From Amycolatopsis saalfeldensis (lineage in GTDB: Bacteria; Actinomycetota; Actinomycetes; Mycobacteriales; Pseudonocardiaceae), in NCBI RefSeq assembly GCF_900110575.1, contig NZ_FOEF01000021.1, positions 62,001 to 126,000 on the forward strand: a stretch of 64,000 nt of DNA. The letters are read 5' to 3'. The first letter of the stretch is position 1. Every line of letters begins with the position of its first letter. This document shows positions 1-8,410 of this stretch, piece by piece. The position numbers and the translations under genes were made by a program. The notes under the pieces were generated by a model. It was not told where the DNA came from and ran no database searches. It saw only the letters and a list, made by a program, of their open reading frames with translations.

Positions 1-82
1 GCTCGGCCGCCAGCTCGTCGGCCGTCATCCGGCCGCGGTTCTGCAGCAGGAGGAGGACGGACAGGAGCCGGCTGGCGCGCAT
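1..82 (-). CDS. YafY/WYL-type transcriptional regulator, N-terminal fragment
   Basis: Only the first 27 codons lie in the window, starting at an ATG at 82 and running off the left edge. The residues form the opening helix of an HTH_11/DeoR-like winged helix (MRASRLLSVLLLLQNRGRM, then TADELA). This is how YafY-type regulators with a C-terminal WYL ligand domain usually begin. The gene diverges from the DUF3224 gene 54 bp away, so it may control that gene. The WYL part is outside the window and is inferred. Confidence 0.7.
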   Translation of the reverse strand, partial: MRASRLLSVLLLLQNRGRMTADELAAE

Positions 83-135
83 GGATCGAGTATGACCGAA
101 AAACCTGACACAAGCTGACAGGTATGGCTGATTGA

Positions 136-540
136 GTGGCTTCCATGAACACGTTCACCATGAAGAACTGGGAAGAGCACCTGGCCAGCGGCACCGAAGG
201 GCAGCCGCGCGTGGCGTACGCGCACGCCACGATGGCGTACAGCGGTCTGATCGAAGGCGAGTCGATCTGCGACTACCTGCTGTACTACGCGGGTGAGGGT
301 TACGACGGCGGCGACACGACTTCGCCCGGCTACGAGCGCTTCGACGGCACTGTCGACGGCCGTCGTGGCACCTTTGTCGTGCGGCACGAGGTCGGCTTCG
401 ACCCGAAGGGCATCCAGTCGAAGTTCGAGGTCGTGCCCGGGTCCGCGACCGGCGAGCTGGCCGGGCTCACCGGCACGGGCTCGGCCGACGGCGTGATGGG
501 CGAGCCGGCCATGTCCTACACCTTCGACTACCGGCTCTGA
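136..540 (+). CDS. DUF3224 domain-containing protein
   Basis: A 134-residue soluble protein that matches the DUF3224 family over its full length. Typical features are the early FTMKNWEEH stretch, the central YERFDGTVDGRRGTFV strand pair, and a C-terminal YTFDYRL. DUF3224 members are small beta-barrel proteins of the allene-oxide-cyclase-like fold with no assigned reaction. The GTG at 136 gives the usual length; an in-frame ATG at 145 is equally possible because neither start has a strong ribosome site. The gene diverges from a YafY-type regulator and is 16 bp upstream of the winged-helix gene, possibly co-transcribed with it. Confidence 0.8.
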   Translation: MASMNTFTMKNWEEHLASGTEGQPRVAYAHATMAYSGLIEGESICDYLLYYAGEGYDGGDTTSPGYERFDGTVDGRRGTFVVRHEVGFDPKGIQSKFEVVPGSATGELAGLTGTGSADGVMGEPAMSYTFDYRL

Positions 541-556
541 GCGAAAGGGGCCCGAC

Positions 557-1675
557 GTGCTCGACGTGTCACGCAAGCAGGTCATGGCGTACCGGATCGC
601 CGAACACGGCCTGCATCGCGGCGCGGGCGACCCACTCGCGCTGGCCGTGTTCGACCTCGGGCTCCAGGACAGCATGCGCGACACGGCGTTGCTCGGCCTC
701 GCGGCGCGCTCGGCCGGGCCGGTGGTCCCCACGACGCTGGCCGAAGACCCCCGGCTGACGCTGGTGTGGTCGCACCGCGGCGCGCCGCACTTCCACCGTC
801 GCGCGGACCTGCCGGAGCTGGTCGCGTCGCTGGTCCCGCTGGACGAGGCGGACGCGCTGGCCCGGATCTTGTGGCAGCAGAAGGAACTGGCCCAGACCGG
901 ACTGTCCGCAGTGGACGTTCTTTTCACGACCGCGCGGGCGCTGCGCAAGGTCGTGACGAAGACGATGTCCAAGGGCGCCGCGAGCACCGCGGTGACGAAG
1001 CTGCTGCCGGACTCGTTCTCCTACGCGTGCCGGGGCTGCCAGGCCACGCACGTGTACGAGCAGCTCATGCGGGTCGCCGCGCTGCACGGCGGCGTCCGGC
1101 TGGAGGCCGACCAGTCCCCCGCCACGCTGGCGCCGCTGGAGGACCGCGGCCGGGTCTCGACGCGCGCGGACCCGGCCGCCGCGTCCCGGGTGCTGGAGCG
1201 GTACCTGCGTCTGAACGGTCCCGCGGCCCAGGGCGACGCCGCCGGTTTCGCGGGCACGGCGAAGAGCGTGCTCAAGCAGACCTGGCCGGCCGATCTGGCC
1301 GAGGTCCGGGTGGACGGCCGCCGCGCCTTCCTGCCCGCGGACCGGCTCGCCGCGCTGGAGAACCCGCCCACGCCGTCGCTGGTCCGGCTGTTGCCGCCAT
1401 GGGATCCGTTCACGCAGGCGCGTGACAAGTCCGTGCTGGTCCCGGACAAGGCGTACGCGAAGGAGGTCTGGAAGATCCTCGGCAGCCCCGGCGCGCTGCT
1501 CGTCGACGGTGAGCTGCTGGGCACCTGGCGCGCCAAGGCGACGGGCAAGCGCCTGGCCCTCACGATCTCCCCGTTCACCCCGCTCCAGCGCGCGCACCGC
1601 ACGGCGGCCGAGGACGAAGCGGCGCTCGTGGCCACCGCTCGTGGCTACGACACCCACACGGTGGTCTGGGCTTAG
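557..1675 (+). CDS. Winged-helix DNA-binding domain protein (HTH_42/AlkZ-like family)
   Basis: A 372-residue protein of the winged-helix family Pfam HTH_42, related to E. coli YcaQ/AlkZ and Streptomyces AlkX-type DNA glycosylases. It opens with an SRKQVMAYR helix, has an LTLVWSHRGAPHFHRRAD segment near residue 70 (a WSHRG-type motif in the middle of the first half), and ends with a RVLPPWDPF-like segment (LLPPWDPF) typical of the family C-terminus. Some relatives unhook interstrand cross-links, but I cannot show glycosylase activity here. The GTG start at 557 follows GAAAGGGG at 543-550. Its stop overlaps the stop of the convergent nnaR gene by 3 bp. Confidence 0.75.
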   Translation: MLDVSRKQVMAYRIAEHGLHRGAGDPLALAVFDLGLQDSMRDTALLGLAARSAGPVVPTTLAEDPRLTLVWSHRGAPHFHRRADLPELVASLVPLDEADALARILWQQKELAQTGLSAVDVLFTTARALRKVVTKTMSKGAASTAVTKLLPDSFSYACRGCQATHVYEQLMRVAALHGGVRLEADQSPATLAPLEDRGRVSTRADPAAASRVLERYLRLNGPAAQGDAAGFAGTAKSVLKQTWPADLAEVRVDGRRAFLPADRLAALENPPTPSLVRLLPPWDPFTQARDKSVLVPDKAYAKEVWKILGSPGALLVDGELLGTWRAKATGKRLALTISPFTPLQRAHRTAAEDEAALVATARGYDTHTVVWA

Positions 1676-2772
1676 TCCACGGCCAGCCGGTAGCCGCGCT
1701 TCACCACCGTCTGCACCACGCCGCCACCGCCAAGGGACGTGCGCAGGCGCCCGATCGCCGTCTCCACCGCATGTTCCTCGCCGCCGCCGGGCAGCGAGGA
1801 GGTCAGCTCGCGCCGGGAGACGACGCGGCCCGGTGAGCGGGCCAACGCGCGTAACAGCGCCATGGGGGCCGGGGCGACATCGCACCATTCACCGTCGACG
1901 ATCGCCGCCTGGCCGCGTAGTTCGATGGCGTGCCCGGCGGCGCACAGCCGGGGCGAGCGGGACATCAGCGCCTCCGAGACGGTCCGGGCCAGCGCGCCGA
2001 TCCGGGATCGCTGGGGCTGCACCGTCGGCACGCCCAGCGCGGCGAGCGGCCCTGCCGTGATCGGGCCGACGCACGCGACCACCACCCGCGTCGAGAGCGC
2101 GTCCACCAGCGCGGGCAGCCGTCCGGTCCGCCGCGCCATCGCCAGCGCCGACGCCACCGCCGGGGCGCTCGTGAACGGCAGCGCGTCCACGGTGCCGTCC
2201 AGCACGGCGTCCAGCAGCCGGTCCAGCGGGCCGGGGTCCGCCGGGCCGACCCAGCGGTACACCGGGATTTCGATCACCTCCGCGCCGGCCTCGCGCAGAG
2301 TGTCCACAAAGTACGGCAGTGGCTCGCCGTGCAGCTGCACGGCGATCGACCTTCCGTCCACACCGGACTCGAGCAGGTGCTCCAGCACCTCGGCGTTGCT
2401 CTCCGACGCCGGTGAGTAGTCCTCCGAAAGCCCGGCCGCCCGCAACGCGCCGGTCGCCTTCGGGCCACGGGCCAGCAGGGACGAGCGGGAAAGGCACTCC
2501 AGCAGCGCCTCGCCGAGGCCCCAGCCCTCGGCGGCCTCCACCCAGCCGCGGAAGCCGATGCCGGTGGTCGCCACCACCGCGTCCACAGAGGACTCCAGCA
2601 GCCGCAGCGTCGCCGTGTGCAGCTCGGTGTCGTCGGCCAGCGGGACGATCCGGATCGCCGGGCCGTACCGGATCGCCGCACCCTTACGCACCAGCAGCGC
2701 GCCGAGCTCTTCAGCCCGGCGCGCCGCGGTGATGCCGACCACGAACCCGGCCAGCGGAAGCACGTCCGTCAC
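1672..2772 (-). CDS. nnaR: HemD-like transcriptional regulator of nitrate assimilation (NnaR type)
   Basis: This 366-residue protein joins a uroporphyrinogen-III synthase fold (about residues 1-260) to a C-terminal OmpR-type winged helix (about 275-366, ending VKRGYRLAVD). This architecture is that of NnaR of Streptomyces and Mycobacterium, which works with GlnR to activate nitrate and nitrite genes. The HemD part may sense a tetrapyrrole or have become purely structural; that is inference. Its GTG start at 2772 overlaps the nirD stop as GTGA, so it is the last gene of the nitrate operon and translationally coupled to nitrite reductase. A longer upstream open frame only shadows nirD. A pathway role as a real HemD is less likely because of the DNA-binding domain. 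Confidence 0.85.
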   Translation of the reverse strand: MTDVLPLAGFVVGITAARRAEELGALLVRKGAAIRYGPAIRIVPLADDTELHTATLRLLESSVDAVVATTGIGFRGWVEAAEGWGLGEALLECLSRSSLLARGPKATGALRAAGLSEDYSPASESNAEVLEHLLESGVDGRSIAVQLHGEPLPYFVDTLREAGAEVIEIPVYRWVGPADPGPLDRLLDAVLDGTVDALPFTSAPAVASALAMARRTGRLPALVDALSTRVVVACVGPITAGPLAALGVPTVQPQRSRIGALARTVSEALMSRSPRLCAAGHAIELRGQAAIVDGEWCDVAPAPMALLRALARSPGRVVSRRELTSSLPGGGEEHAVETAIGRLRTSLGGGGVVQTVVKRGYRLAVD

Positions 2773-3110
2773 GGGGAGCCCACCTCGACCACGCCCGAGC
2801 GCACCCGCACCGAGTACACCGCCACGCTCACGCCTTCGTGCTCCAAACAGCGTCCAGTGGTCAGCTCGAACCGGTCCTTGTACACCGGCGACGCGACCAC
2901 CGGGACTCCCCCGGCGTCGCCGACGATGCCGCGCGAGAGCACCGCCGCCCCGCTGCACGGGTCCCAGTTGGACAGTGCGTGCCAATTGTCACCGTCCACA
3001 TGGAACACGGCCACCTGCTCGCCGTCCACCAGCGCCGCCACTCCGGAGAACTCCGGGACCGCCGAAGCCGGGCACACCGCCGTCCAGGTCCGCTCGATCG
3101 AAACCGTCAT
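2769..3110 (-). CDS. nirD: Nitrite reductase (NADH) small subunit NirD
   Basis: A 113-residue Rieske-like protein, the normal length for NirD. It pairs with NirB to reduce nitrite to ammonium in the cytoplasm. The beta-sandwich segments FHVDGDNWHALSN and SPVYKDRFELTTGRCLE are recognisable. As in other NirD proteins, the paired Cys-x-His Rieske ligands are absent, so it probably carries no cluster and acts structurally. The ATG at 3110 overlaps the nirB stop (ATGA) and its own stop overlaps the next gene. In the Amycolatopsis nomenclature I recall this is nasD. Confidence 0.92.
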   Translation of the reverse strand: MTVSIERTWTAVCPASAVPEFSGVAALVDGEQVAVFHVDGDNWHALSNWDPCSGAAVLSRGIVGDAGGVPVVASPVYKDRFELTTGRCLEHEGVSVAVYSVRVRSGVVEVGSP

Positions 3111-5611
3111 CGCCTGACCTCCGGCACACCCAGCATCACGGGCACCTTCTGCGCACGCTCCTCGCGGAACGAGATCGACGGGTCCGGTGTGCCCGGCGCG
3201 TTCACGAACGAGCTGAACCGCGCCAGTTTCTCCGGATCCTCCAGCACCCCGCGCCACTCGTCGGTGTAGCCCTCGACGTGCTTGGCCATCGCCGCGTCCA
3301 GGTCCTCGCAGATGCCGAGACTGTCGTCGACGATCACCGCGCGCAGATGGTCGAGGCCGCCTTCCATCTCCTCGATCCACGGCGCCGTGCGCTGCAGCCG
3401 GTCGGCCGTGCGCACGTAGAACATGAGGAACCGGTCGATCGTCCGGATCAGCGTTTCGGTGTCCACATCGGACAGCAGCAGCTCGGCATGCCGTGGCGTG
3501 GCACCGCCGTTGCCTCCGACGTACAGGTTCCAGCCGTGCTCCGTGGCGATCACGCCGAAGTCCTTGCTCCGCGCCTCCGCGCACTCCCGCGCGCACCCGG
3601 ACACCCCGGACTTGATCTTGTGCGGCGAGCGCAGCCCGCGGTACCGCAGCTCCAGCTCGATCGCCAGCGCCACGCTGTCCTGCACGCCGTAGCGGCACCA
3701 GGTGGACCCGACACAGGACTTCACCGTCCGCAGCGCCTTGCCGTACGCGTGCCCGGACTCGAACCCGGCGTCCACCAGCCGCCGCCAGATCTCCGGCAGC
3801 TGGTCCACGGTCGCGCCGAACAGGTCGATCCGCTGCCCGCCGGTGATCTTGGTGTACAGCCCGAAGTCCACGGCCACCTGGGCGATCACCAGGAGCTTCT
3901 CCGGCGTGATCTCCCCGCCGGGAATCCGCGGCACGACGGAGTAACTGCCGTTGCGCTGGATGTTGGCCAGGAACTTGTCGTTGGTGTCCTGGAGCGTGAC
4001 CTGCTCGCCGCCGAGGATGTGCCCGTTGCCGAGGGTGGCCAGGATCGACGCGACCGCAGGCTTGCAGACCGCGCAGCCCGTGCCCGTGCCGTACCGCGTG
4101 ATGACCTCGCTGAAGGTGGTCATGCGCGTGGCCCGGATGATCTCGAACATCTCGGCCCGCGACTGTCCGAAGTGCTCGCACAGCGCCTTGGACTGTTCGA
4201 CGCCGCAAGCGTTCAGCAGCTTGGTCAGCATCGGCACACACGAGCCGCACGAGGTGCCCGCGCGGGTGCACGCCTTCAGCTTGCCCACCGAATCGCAGCC
4301 GTCCGAGGTGATCGCCCGCGTCAGCGCGCCCTTGGAAACGCCGTTGCACGAACAGATCTGCGCCTCGTCCGGCAGTGCTTCGACGCCCACCGAAGCGGCC
4401 CCGCCGGCTGGTGCCAGCAGCGCACCCGGCTCGGCCGGCAGCGGGCGGCCGACCAGCGCGCGCAGCGTGTTGTACTCCGCCGCGTCGCCCACCAGCACGC
4501 CACCGAGCAGCGTCTTGCCGTCGTCGGTGACCACCAGCTTCTTGTACGTGCCGGTCACCGCGTCGTTGACCGCGACCTCCAGCGCGCCCTCGGTGGCCGC
4601 GTGCGCGTCGCCGAAACTCGCGACGTCGACACCCATGAGCTTGAGCTTGGTCGAGGTGTCCGGCAGCGGGAACGTCGCGCTGCCACCGGTCAGCCCGGCC
4701 GCGACCACCTCCGCCATCGCGTAACCCGGCGCGACGATGCCGTACACCCGGTCCTCGACGGCCGCGCACTCACCGATCGCGTACACCGCCGGATCACTGG
4801 TCCGGCACGCCGAATCCACGAGCACGCCGCCCCGCCCGCCGACCTCCAGACCGGACTCGCGCGCCAGATCGTCACGGGGCCGGACCCCGGCGGAGAACAC
4901 GACGAGGTCGACGTCCAGCTCGGTCCCGTTGCCCAGCCTCGCCAGCAGCCGGGACCCGTCCGCCTCGATGACATCCGTGGACGTTCCCGTGTGGACGGTC
5001 ACGTCGAGCTGCGCGATCAGCCGCCGCAGCAGCGCGCCGCCGCCCTCGTCCACCTGCAACGGCATCAGCCGCGGCGCCATCTCGACCACATGGGGCGACA
5101 ACCCCATGTCACGCAACGCTTTCGCCGCCTCCAGCCCGAGCAGGCCACCGCCGATCACCATGGCGGAACGGCGTCCACGACCGGGCCGAGAGGCGGCCTC
5201 CCGGATGGCGTCGAGGTCTTCGATCGTCCGGTAGACGAACACGCCCGGCAGGTCCCGGCCCGGCACCGGCGGCACGAACGGCCGTGACCCGGTGGCCAGC
5301 ACCAGTGCGTCGTAAGACTGCGTGTAGCCCGACGCGGTGGTGACGGTCTTCGCGGCCCGATCCACCGAGGTCACCGCATCGCCCAGCCGTAGCTCGACCG
5401 CGTCGTCACCGGCGTAGTCGGAGCCGGGCAGCGCCAGCGCGGCCGGATCCCAGGTGTCCACATAGGACGTCAGCGCGACCCGGTCGTACGCCGGCCGCGG
5501 CTCCTCGGCGAGCACGACGATCCGCCACCGTCCCGCCGTGTCCGCCGCGCGCACCGCCTCGACGAGCCGGTGCGCGACCATGCCGTGCCCGGCGACCACC
5601 AGCGTGCGCAT
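3107..5611 (-). CDS. nirB: Nitrite reductase (NADH) large subunit NirB
   Basis: An 834-residue assimilatory nitrite reductase that reduces nitrite to ammonium with NAD(P)H. In order it has an FAD/NAD(P)-binding oxidoreductase module (about 1-310, with IGGGLLGLEAA), a BFD-like [2Fe-2S] domain with Cys420, Cys422, Cys455 and Cys458, a ferredoxin-like half-domain, and a siroheme/[4Fe-4S] domain. The last binds its cofactor through Cys633, Cys639, Cys673 and Cys677 in CVGSTWC and SGCAREC. All ligands are present, so it should be active. The start shares one base with the porter gene stop (TGATG). It is called nasB in the Amycolatopsis nas operon as I recall it. Confidence 0.96.
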   Translation of the reverse strand: MRTLVVAGHGMVAHRLVEAVRAADTAGRWRIVVLAEEPRPAYDRVALTSYVDTWDPAALALPGSDYAGDDAVELRLGDAVTSVDRAAKTVTTASGYTQSYDALVLATGSRPFVPPVPGRDLPGVFVYRTIEDLDAIREAASRPGRGRRSAMVIGGGLLGLEAAKALRDMGLSPHVVEMAPRLMPLQVDEGGGALLRRLIAQLDVTVHTGTSTDVIEADGSRLLARLGNGTELDVDLVVFSAGVRPRDDLARESGLEVGGRGGVLVDSACRTSDPAVYAIGECAAVEDRVYGIVAPGYAMAEVVAAGLTGGSATFPLPDTSTKLKLMGVDVASFGDAHAATEGALEVAVNDAVTGTYKKLVVTDDGKTLLGGVLVGDAAEYNTLRALVGRPLPAEPGALLAPAGGAASVGVEALPDEAQICSCNGVSKGALTRAITSDGCDSVGKLKACTRAGTSCGSCVPMLTKLLNACGVEQSKALCEHFGQSRAEMFEIIRATRMTTFSEVITRYGTGTGCAVCKPAVASILATLGNGHILGGEQVTLQDTNDKFLANIQRNGSYSVVPRIPGGEITPEKLLVIAQVAVDFGLYTKITGGQRIDLFGATVDQLPEIWRRLVDAGFESGHAYGKALRTVKSCVGSTWCRYGVQDSVALAIELELRYRGLRSPHKIKSGVSGCARECAEARSKDFGVIATEHGWNLYVGGNGGATPRHAELLLSDVDTETLIRTIDRFLMFYVRTADRLQRTAPWIEEMEGGLDHLRAVIVDDSLGICEDLDAAMAKHVEGYTDEWRGVLEDPEKLARFSSFVNAPGTPDPSISFREERAQKVPVMLGVPEVRR

Positions 5612-6960
5612 CAGACCCCCGCCAGCGCCGGTTTCACCTGCGCCACCGGCTTGCGCAGGTAGACCGCCCAGGTGACGGCCACGCAGACCGCGTAGAAGAC
5701 CAGGAACCCGGCGAACGCGGGCACCCCGCTGTGCGCGTCGGCGAAGGCCTGCCGGAAGGCGAGGTTGATGAACAGCCCGCCCAGCGCGCCGAGTGCCCCG
5801 GCCAGCCCGATCAGTGCGCCGGACAGGCGGCGTGCCTTCAGCAGCTCGGCCGTCTCCTCGGCGCCCGCGTCGATGGCCGCGCGGGCCTTGGCGCGGAAGA
5901 TCGCCGGGATCATCTTGTACGTCGAGCCGTTGCCGATCCCGGTCAGGATGAACAGCACGATGAACGCGACCGTGAACAGGGCCAGCGAGTCCGCCGACGA
6001 AGCCACGATCAGCACCGCCGTGGCCAGCGCCATCGCGGCGAACGTCACGAAGGTGACCCGGCCGCCGCCGATCCGGTCGGACAGGCGACCGCCGAGCGGG
6101 CGGGACAGCGAGCCGAGCAGCGGGCCCAGGAACGTCACCGCGGCGGCCTGCAGCGGCGTCCGGCCGAACTGGTTCTGCAGCACCAGCCCGAACGCGAAGC
6201 TGTAACCGATGAACGAGCCGAACGTGCCGACGTACAGCAGCGACATCACCCAGGCGTGGCCGTGCCGGACGACCTCGCGCATCGCCTTGGTGTCACCGCG
6301 CACGGTGGCGAGGTTGTCCATGAACAGCGCCGCGCAGACGGCCGCGATCACGATCAGCGGAAGGTAGATGTAGAGCACCAGCCTCGGCGCGGTCGCACCC
6401 GCCACGGCGATCACGAGCAGCCCGACGAGCTGGATCACCGCCACGCCGAGGTTCCCGCCGCCGGCGTTGAGGCCGAGCGCCCAGCCCTTGAGCCGTTCGG
6501 GGTAGAAGGTGTTGATGTTGGTCATCGAAGACGCGAAGTTGCCGCCGCCGACCCCGCCCAGCGCCGCCATGACCAGGAACGTGCCCAGCGACGTGCCGGG
6601 GTGCAGCACGATCGCCGTGAGCACCGTGGGGACGAGCAGCAGGGCCGCGCTGATGACCGTCCAATTGCGACCGCCGAACCGCGCCACGGCGAAGGTGTAG
6701 GGCAGCCGCATGATCGCGCCGACCAGCGTCGGCGTGGACACCAGCAGGAACTTGTCCGCGGCCGAGAAGCCGTAGGCCGGGCCCATGAACAGCACGACCA
6801 CCGACCACAGGGTCCAGATCGAGAACCCGATGTGCTCGGAGAACACGGAGAACCACAGATTGCGCCGGGCGATCTTCTTCCCGGTCGATTCCCAGAATCC
6901 CTCGTCTTCGGGCTCCCAGCGTTCGATCCAGCGGGCGCCCCGGTGGGCCGTTGTGGTCAT
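5611..6960 (-). CDS. narK: NarK/NasK nitrate/nitrite porter (MFS)
   Basis: A 449-residue major facilitator protein of the nitrate/nitrite porter family with twelve predicted membrane segments. The N-terminus RRNLWFSVFSEHIGFSIWTLWS and the glycine-rich stretch GGVGGGNFASSMTNINTFYP are the NarK nitrate signature region. It should import nitrate, or exchange nitrate and nitrite, across the inner membrane. The ATG at 6960 was chosen over an upstream GTG because GAGGAGG lies just before it. It sits 25 bp after the NasC-like gene and overlaps nirB by one base, so uptake is transcribed with both reductases. NasK would be the equivalent Amycolatopsis name. Confidence 0.92.
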   Translation of the reverse strand: MTTTAHRGARWIERWEPEDEGFWESTGKKIARRNLWFSVFSEHIGFSIWTLWSVVVLFMGPAYGFSAADKFLLVSTPTLVGAIMRLPYTFAVARFGGRNWTVISAALLLVPTVLTAIVLHPGTSLGTFLVMAALGGVGGGNFASSMTNINTFYPERLKGWALGLNAGGGNLGVAVIQLVGLLVIAVAGATAPRLVLYIYLPLIVIAAVCAALFMDNLATVRGDTKAMREVVRHGHAWVMSLLYVGTFGSFIGYSFAFGLVLQNQFGRTPLQAAAVTFLGPLLGSLSRPLGGRLSDRIGGGRVTFVTFAAMALATAVLIVASSADSLALFTVAFIVLFILTGIGNGSTYKMIPAIFRAKARAAIDAGAEETAELLKARRLSGALIGLAGALGALGGLFINLAFRQAFADAHSGVPAFAGFLVFYAVCVAVTWAVYLRKPVAQVKPALAGV

Positions 6961-6985
6961 GGCGTCCTCCTCATTGACGGGTCTT

Positions 6986-8410
6986 TCACTGCGCTGCCAG
7001 CCAATCCGCGACAGCGCCGACGGTGTCCCGGCAGCCACCGCAGCCGGTGGTGGCACGGGTGACGCGGGCCAGCGCGGCGACGTCGGTCGCGCCGCCGCGC
7101 CAGGCGTCGACGAGCCGCCCCTTGGTGACGGCGTTGCACCGGCAGATCAGCGCCGATGCGGGCAGGTCGGCGGGGCTCGCGGCGGCCGGCGTGCCCGCGG
7201 GCAGCGCGCGGCCGAGCAGCACCGCGAGGCGGTCGTCGGGCAACGGGATGCCGCGGTCGTGGAACTGCGTGACGGTGGCGGCCGCGTCCGGCAGGCCGAG
7301 CAGGATCGCGCCGGTGACCCGGTTGCCGCGGATCACCAGCTTGCCGTAACGGCCGCCGGACGGGTCGTCGAACGTGAGCACGTCCGCGCCGGCGTCCTCG
7401 CTGGTCACGTGGGTCTCGCCGACGGCGGTGAGGTCGACGTCGCGCGCCTTCAGCCGGGTGACCGCGGTGGTGCCGCGGTAGCGGGCGGCCGTGTCAGCGC
7501 CGGTGAGCAGGTCGGCGAGCACCGACGCCTGCTCCCACGCGGGCTGCACGAGCCCGGCGGGCGCGTTCGCGTGCCGCGCGCAGTCCCCGAGGGCATGGAT
7601 CCGGCCGTCGTTGGTGCGTAAGAGATCGTCGACCAGCACGCCCCGGTCGACGGCCAGCCCGGCGGCCTCGGCCAGCGCGGTCTCGGGGCGGACCCCGGCG
7701 GCGACCACCACGAGGTCGGCCGGGACGAGCGTGCCGTCGTCGAGCTTCAGTCCGTCCCCGGGCAGGTACCGCGCGGCCGTCGCCTCGAAGCGGAAGGTGA
7801 CGCCCAGCTCGGCGAGCCGCCGCGCGAGCACCCGCCCGGCTCCGGCGTCGAGCTGGCGCTCCATTACGTGCCGGCGCGGGTGCACGACGGTGACGTTCGC
7901 GCCGCGACCGGCCAGCCCGCGGGCGGCTTCCAACCCCAAGAGGCCGCCGCCGAGCACGGCGACGGGCGCGCCGGGACGGGCGGCGTCGAGGATGCGGGCG
8001 CAGTCGTCGAGGGTCCGGAAGGCAACGACATCCGGGCCGGGTTCGAGCCCCTCCACCGGCGGCAGCCAGGGCGCCGCGCCGGTGGCGAGCACCAGCGCGT
8101 CGTACGGCACCGGTCCGCTTTTCGTTTCGACGCAACGGTTCCGACGGTCGATCGCGGTGACGGCCGTGTCGAGGCGCAGGTCTACGCTCGTGCGCGCCGC
8201 CCAGCCCTCGTCGTGCAGCCGGACCATCTCGGCGCTCAGCCCGCCCGCGACCACCGACGACAGCAGCACCCGGTTGTACGCCGGATGCGGTTCGGCGCCG
8301 ACCACGGTGAGCCGCACCCGCTCCCCGGCGGGGTCGCGTCGCCGGATCTCGTCCGCGAGCCGCGCGCCGGCCATGCCGTAGCCGGCGATCACCACCGGCC
8401 GGGCGCTCAT
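6986..8410 (-). CDS. nasC: Assimilatory nitrate reductase electron-transfer subunit (FAD oxidoreductase with BFD-type [2Fe-2S] domain)
   Basis: A 474-residue protein with an FAD/NAD(P)-dependent oxidoreductase module (VVIAGYGMAGARLA near the start, AVLGGGLLGLEAARG mid-module, HALGDCARH at the FAD site). A C-terminal BFD-like [2Fe-2S] domain follows, with Cys423, Cys425, Cys457 and Cys460. It resembles the first half of NirB and should pass electrons from NAD(P)H to the molybdenum subunit encoded just upstream. The ATG at 8410 overlaps the nasA stop as ATGA, so the two are translationally coupled. The name follows the nasACKBD order recalled for Amycolatopsis; Bacillus calls the equivalent NasB. 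Confidence 0.88.
   Translation of the reverse strand: MSARPVVIAGYGMAGARLADEIRRRDPAGERVRLTVVGAEPHPAYNRVLLSSVVAGGLSAEMVRLHDEGWAARTSVDLRLDTAVTAIDRRNRCVETKSGPVPYDALVLATGAAPWLPPVEGLEPGPDVVAFRTLDDCARILDAARPGAPVAVLGGGLLGLEAARGLAGRGANVTVVHPRRHVMERQLDAGAGRVLARRLAELGVTFRFEATAARYLPGDGLKLDDGTLVPADLVVVAAGVRPETALAEAAGLAVDRGVLVDDLLRTNDGRIHALGDCARHANAPAGLVQPAWEQASVLADLLTGADTAARYRGTTAVTRLKARDVDLTAVGETHVTSEDAGADVLTFDDPSGGRYGKLVIRGNRVTGAILLGLPDAAATVTQFHDRGIPLPDDRLAVLLGRALPAGTPAAASPADLPASALICRCNAVTKGRLVDAWRGGATDVAALARVTRATTGCGGCRDTVGAVADWLAAQ

Noticed and set aside
2558..5287. A 909-codon open frame on the + strand opposite nirB and nirD
   Set aside because: It is antisense to genes with complete cofactor motifs, its translation is Arg/His/Pro-rich low complexity without domains, and GC-rich codon use routinely opens this frame.
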